DNA of 17,856 bases, taken from NCBI GenBank assembly GCA_005789975.1, contig SXWC01000159.1:1-17856 (forward strand), read 5' to 3'. The stretch is from Planctomycetaceae bacterium. GTDB lineage: Bacteria; Planctomycetota; Planctomycetia; Pirellulales; UBA1268. The position numbers and the translations under genes were made by a program. How positions within the stretch are numbered: the first letter of the stretch is position 1; every line of letters starts with the position of its first letter. This document shows, one piece after another, positions 15,243 through 17,856 of the stretch. The notes beneath the pieces were generated by a model, which was not told the origin of the DNA, made no database searches, and worked only from the letters and a program-made list of their open reading frames with translations.

Positions 15243-16511
15243 GATCGTCCGCTTGCCCATCCACGGCACGAGCGGTTCGGGAACCGTGACCGTGCCGTCG
15301 GCGTTCTGGTGGTTCTCGAGCAGGGCCACAATGCCGCGACTGATCGCGATCGCGGTGCCGTTGAGCGTGTGGACGAAATGGGTGCCCTTCTCGCCCGGCT
15401 TCTTGTAGCGGAGCGCGAGCCGACGCGACTGGTAGTCGGTGCAGTTGGAAGTGCTCGTCACCTCGCCCCACTCGCCGGCTTCGCCACGTCCCGGCATCCA
15501 GGCCTCGAGGTCGAACTTGCGGTAGGCCGGGCCGCCGAGATCGCCGGAGGCCGTGTCGATCACGCGGTAGGGGATCCCCAGGCCGTCGAACAGCCGGCAC
15601 TCGATGTCGAGCAGGTGCTCGTGCATCGAGCCGCTCTCCTCGGGACGTGTGAAGGCGAACATCTCCACCTTCGTGAACTGATGGACGCGATAGAGTCCGC
15701 GGGTCGCCCGGCCGTGGGCTCCGGCCTCGGTGCGGAAGCAGTGGCTGATGCCGCAGAGCTTCAGGGGCAACTCATCGGCCTCGAAGATCCGCTCGTGATG
15801 GGCGCCACCGAGCGTGATCTCGGCCGTCGCGATCAGCGACAGGTCGGAACCGTTGATGGAGTAGATCTGCGTCTCCGGCCCACGGGGCATGAAGCCGGTA
15901 CCCTCGAGGATCGTGTCGCGGGCCAGGTCGGGGGTGGTCATCACCGTGAAGCCCTCCTTCATCAGGAGGTCGATCGCGTATCGCTGGAGGGCCAGTTCCA
16001 GGAGCACCGCGTCGCCGACGAGGAAGTAGAAGCCGTGGCCGGCCACCCTTCCGCCCGCCTCGAAGTCGAAGAGCTTGAGCTTCTCACCGATGTCGACATG
16101 GTCGAGCGGCTTGAAATCGAACGTCCGCGGCGGCGTGGCGCCGCGGCGGATTTCGAGGGCCGCGTCCTCGCCGCCGATGGGCGCCGACGGATGGGTGAGG
16201 TTGGGGATCGCGCGGAGGATCGCCTCGGACTCGGCCACGACTTCGGCCGACTTCGCCTCGAGCACCGCGATTTCCTCGCGGAGCCGGCGGCCCTCGGCCT
16301 TCTTGGCCTCCCGTTCGGCGGCGTCGGCCGCCTTGCCGATCGACTTGCTCACCTGTCCAGCCTCCCCGTTGAGCCGGTCGATGTCGGCCTGGAACTTTCG
16401 GCGGAGCTTGTCGAGGGTGACGAATTTCGCCACATCAGCCGAGGATCCGCGGCTTTTGCAGTTGGCGGTGACGAGATCGATGTTGTCGGCGACGAAACGG
16501 CGGTCGAGCAC
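15234..16511 (-). CDS. serS: Seryl-tRNA synthetase
   Basis: A 425-residue class II aminoacyl-tRNA synthetase that charges tRNA-Ser with serine. Residues 1-105 form the N-terminal helical hairpin (long Lys/Glu/Ala-rich coiled coil, about 30-100) that grips the tRNA variable arm. The catalytic core shows the TAE serine-recognition motif (229-231), motif 2 FRTEAGAHGRATRG (259-272) followed by HQFTKVEMF (277-285), and motif 3 LNGTAIAISRGIVALLENHQ (383-402) with the class-defining Arg392. The length is normal and all key motifs are present. The start is GTG at 16511; CTCC (GGAG on the coding strand, 16518-16521) lies 6 nt upstream, and the MLDRRFVADN opening matches the family N-terminus. It diverges from clpS and ends 13 nt from the convergent S1-domain gene. 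Confidence 0.96.
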   Translation of the reverse strand: MLDRRFVADNIDLVTANCKSRGSSADVAKFVTLDKLRRKFQADIDRLNGEAGQVSKSIGKAADAAEREAKKAEGRRLREEIAVLEAKSAEVVAESEAILRAIPNLTHPSAPIGGEDAALEIRRGATPPRTFDFKPLDHVDIGEKLKLFDFEAGGRVAGHGFYFLVGDAVLLELALQRYAIDLLMKEGFTVMTTPDLARDTILEGTGFMPRGPETQIYSINGSDLSLIATAEITLGGAHHERIFEADELPLKLCGISHCFRTEAGAHGRATRGLYRVHQFTKVEMFAFTRPEESGSMHEHLLDIECRLFDGLGIPYRVIDTASGDLGGPAYRKFDLEAWMPGRGEAGEWGEVTSTSNCTDYQSRRLALRYKKPGEKGTHFVHTLNGTAIAISRGIVALLENHQNADGTVTVPEPLVPWMGKRTIGG

Positions 16512-16569
16512 GGGAAACTCCGGCGGGGGGCGGGGGCGATCGAGGCCGCGGCGGGGTTGCGGCGGCGCA

Positions 16570-16575
16570 TATACT
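16570..16575 (+). promoter_or_regulatory. Candidate -10 element of clpS
   Basis: TATACT matches five of six -10 consensus bases and is the only AT-rich patch in the serS-clpS gap. No convincing -35 lies at the usual distance. It would put the transcript start just before the 18-bp palindrome. The same patch read on the other strand, TATATG, might serve serS. Confidence 0.35.
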
Positions 16576-16596
16576 CATCGGCTCCCGGGGCAGCCC

Positions 16597-16614
16597 AACT
16601 CCGGGCCCGGAGTT
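16597..16614 (+). promoter_or_regulatory. Perfect 18-bp palindrome covering the clpS ribosome binding site
   Basis: AACTCCGGGCCCGGAGTT is identical to its reverse complement. It lies between the candidate -10 (16570-16575) and the clpS ATG (16625), and its right arm contains GGAG (16609-16612), the only plausible ribosome binding site, 12 nt from the ATG. It may be a protein-binding operator at the transcript start. As RNA it could pair GGAG with the CTCC of the left arm (stem of about 7 bp) and limit translation. Confidence 0.5.
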
Positions 16615-16624
16615 TGCCAGACCC

Positions 16625-16984
16625 ATGCCCGCTTCCGCCAGTGCCGCTGCCGTCGAGCCGGAGGTTGTCGGAGCGGTGGCTCCCCGCGACGAGAAGGCCC
16701 GCCGCCCGAGGCGGCAGCCGCGGTATCACGTCGTGCTCTGGAATGACGACGACCATTCCTACGCCTATGTGATCGCCATGCTCCGGAAACTCTTCGGTCA
16801 CCCATCCGAGGCCGGTCTCAAGCTGGCCAGGGAGGTCGACAGCCGGGGCCGCGTGGTCGTGCTCACCACCACCAAAGAACATGCCGAGCTGAAACGCGAC
16901 CAGATTCATGCCTTCGGCGCCGACCGGCTGATCGCCCGCTCGAAGGGCTCGATGTCGGCGACGATCGAGCCGGAGCCGTCGTGA
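16625..16984 (+). CDS. clpS: ClpS-type ATP-dependent protease adaptor, variant
   Basis: A 119-residue protein with an Ala/Arg-rich N-terminal extension (1-32) and a ClpS core (33-98). ClpS proteins dock on the ClpA/ClpC N-domain and deliver substrates with destabilising N-terminal residues. YHVVLWNDDDHSYAYVIAML contains the NDD motif (N40, D41, D42) that binds the substrate alpha-amino group, and RKLFGH and TTTKEHAELKRDQIHAFG follow the family pattern. By eye alignment with E. coli ClpS the pocket His (His66) becomes Asp72 (REVDSRGR), and the Met40 gatekeeper becomes Tyr46. Substrate specificity may therefore differ. The C-terminus (100-119) extends as a polar tail. The start ATG 16625 has GGAG 12 nt upstream, inside a palindrome. 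It diverges from serS and stands alone. Confidence 0.88.
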   Translation: MPASASAAAVEPEVVGAVAPRDEKARRPRRQPRYHVVLWNDDDHSYAYVIAMLRKLFGHPSEAGLKLAREVDSRGRVVVLTTTKEHAELKRDQIHAFGADRLIARSKGSMSATIEPEPS

Positions 16985-17003
16985 GGCGGGCCTCGGCCGC
17001 CCC

Positions 17004-17029
17004 TCCCTGACGAGGCTCCCTGACGAGGC
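17004..17029. repeat. Tandem duplication of 13 bp
   Basis: TCCCTGACGAGGC occurs twice back to back (17004-17016 and 17017-17029), 20 nt after the clpS stop. It is non-coding and probably a slippage product. Confidence 0.85.
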
Positions 17030-17129
17030 TTGCGAGCCGGGGCCGGCGTCGGCGTTCCTGGCCCCTCCCTCGGGCTCCGCCTGGCACGCGGTTCGGCATC
17101 AGGCGCACGTCTCGCACACGCCAACGAAA

Positions 17130-17157
17130 GTGGCCCGGGCTTTTCAGCCCGGGCCAC
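17130..17157. terminator. Strong bidirectional terminator hairpin
   Basis: GTGGCCCGGGCT (17130-17141) and AGCCCGGGCCAC (17146-17157) form a perfect 12-bp stem with a TTTC loop, between the convergent clpS and YTV genes. On the minus strand TTTCGTT follows directly; on the plus strand CCCCGTTTCCC follows. It is the best terminator in the window and can serve both genes. Confidence 0.8.
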
Positions 17158-17182
17158 CCCGTTTCCCAGTCGTTTCTTTCCC

Positions 17183-17205
17183 GTCCGCCGTGCGTTGCGG
17201 CGGAC
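17183..17205 (-). terminator. Second hairpin, proximal to the YTV gene end
   Basis: GTCCGCCG (17183-17190) pairs with CGGCGGAC (17198-17205) around a 7-nt loop, 22 nt past the stop of the YTV repeat gene. There is no T-tract, so it probably assists the stronger hairpin at 17130-17157. Confidence 0.45.
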
Positions 17206-17227
17206 GTGCGGAGCATCCCTCAGGCGA

Positions 17228-17856
17228 TCACTCGCAGCAGGGCACTTCGCGGTACACCGTCTTGGGCACGCAGCGGGTCACCGTCGTGGCGACCTGCTTC
17301 GGCACCATCCGGACCACGTCGATGGTCTTGGTGTAGTGAACCGGCCGCGTGGTGCACACCGGCACCTGCTTGACACGGGTCTCCTTCACCATCGTGCAGA
17401 CCTTGTAGCACTCCTCCCGGCTCCGCTCCTCGCGGACCATCCGGCAGACCTTCGACGTGCAGGTCTTGACCCGCTGTTCCGGCACCATCTGGCACACCTG
17501 GTACTGGCACGTGCGGACCTGCTCCTCCGGCACCATCCGGCAGACCTTGTAGCAGCAGGTCTTCACCCGCTGCTCGGGCACCATCTTGCACACCTGATAG
17601 GTGCGGACCCGCTGCTCCGGAACCATGCGGCAGACCTGGTACGAGCAGGTGCGGACCTGCACCTCCGGCACCATCCTGCACACCTGGTACGAGCAGGTGC
17701 GGACACGCTGCTCGGGAACCATCCTGCACACCTGGTAGGTGCGGACCCGCTGCTCCGGAACCATGCGGCAGACCTGGTACGAGCAGGTGCGGACACGCTG
17801 CTCGGGAACCATCCTGCACACCTGGTAGGTGCGGACCCGCTGCTCCGGAACCATGC
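17228..17856 (-). CDS. Cys-rich YTV-type repeat protein (5' end outside the window)
   Basis: The last 209 or so codons of a gene that enters from the right edge; the true start and any signal peptide are not visible. The chain is a repeat array: alternating units CRMVPEQRVRTYQV (14 residues) and CRMVPEQRVRTCSYQV (16 residues), degenerating toward the C-terminus, then a non-repeat end YTKTIDVVRMVPK...YREVPCCE. I count 22 Cys in the visible 208 residues. It resembles the YTV repeat family described from Rhodopirellula baltica and found in planctomycetes; the repeats look like short beta strands that could be cross-linked by disulfides in the cell envelope. That role is inference. Hairpins at 17183-17205 and 17130-17157 follow the stop. 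Confidence 0.82.
   Translation of the reverse strand, partial: MVPEQRVRTYQVCRMVPEQRVRTCSYQVCRMVPEQRVRTYQVCRMVPEQRVRTCSYQVCRMVPEVQVRTCSYQVCRMVPEQRVRTYQVCKMVPEQRVKTCCYKVCRMVPEEQVRTCQYQVCQMVPEQRVKTCTSKVCRMVREERSREECYKVCTMVKETRVKQVPVCTTRPVHYTKTIDVVRMVPKQVATTVTRCVPKTVYREVPCCE
17682..17856 (-). repeat. 90-bp tandem repeat inside the YTV gene
   Basis: Bases 17682-17766 are identical to 17772-17856 at all 85 comparable positions (period 90 nt, 30 codons: one 14-residue plus one 16-residue unit). The second copy is cut by the window edge, so more copies may follow. Older, diverged units continue down to about 17400. Identity at synonymous sites points to recent duplication or gene conversion. Confidence 0.93.

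Noticed and set aside
13490..15331. 613-codon minus-strand reading frame opposite the S1-domain gene
   Set aside because: It is a mirror of the S1 domains, also overlaps tRNA-Leu and the serS end, and has no domain of its own.
15309..16772. 487-codon plus-strand reading frame opposite serS
   Set aside because: serS has all class II motifs on the other strand; this frame also runs into clpS out of frame.
17682..17856. Repeat array considered as a CRISPR
   Set aside because: The units are contiguous, in frame, protein-coding and without unique spacers.

Overview
The window reads as chromosomal DNA of a planctomycete, most likely of the Pirellulales type. The base composition is very GC-rich, with long spurious antisense reading frames opposite nearly every gene. 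Three lineage markers support the call: a paired DUF1501 / DUF1549-DUF1553 operon, a Cys-rich YTV-type repeat protein at the right edge, and a planctomycete-style ClpS. No insertion sequence, integrase, phage gene or CRISPR array is visible. The coding content is dense and no gap exceeds 300 bases.

Layout. 1-1066: a TIM-barrel sugar phosphate isomerase/epimerase (minus strand) diverges from sppA (plus strand, 1067-2104), a membrane-anchored signal peptide peptidase. 2174-5477 (minus): an exported c-type-heme-motif protein (DUF1549/DUF1553), then a Tat-exported DUF1501 protein 40 nt downstream. A perfect 16-bp palindrome lies about 180 nt upstream of that pair.

5688-12584 (minus) is the most notable block, a compact fatty-acid beta-oxidation operon. 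FadB-like hydratase/3-hydroxyacyl-CoA dehydrogenase is followed 5 nt later by FadA-like thiolase. Ten nt after that comes a 1168-residue protein that appears to fuse a long-chain acyl-CoA synthetase to a VLCAD-like acyl-CoA dehydrogenase. Three polypeptides could therefore cover activation, first oxidation, hydration, second oxidation and thiolysis. A small DUF6580-type membrane protein (12699-13352) diverges from fadB.

13425-16984 holds information-processing and proteostasis genes: tRNA-Leu(GAG), a four-S1-domain RNA-binding protein resembling a short ribosomal protein S1, serS (convergent with it, 13 nt apart), and clpS (divergent from serS). The clpS leader carries a perfect 18-bp palindrome that includes the probable ribosome binding site, and this ClpS has Asp where the N-degron-binding His is expected. 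A 12-bp-stem terminator hairpin separates clpS from the convergent YTV repeat gene, which runs off the right edge and contains a 90-bp tandem unit duplicated without a mismatch.

The best candidates for something under-described are the synthetase-dehydrogenase fusion with its altered P-loop, and the ClpS variant with its palindromic leader. Functional calls rest on motif recognition by eye. No database search was run.
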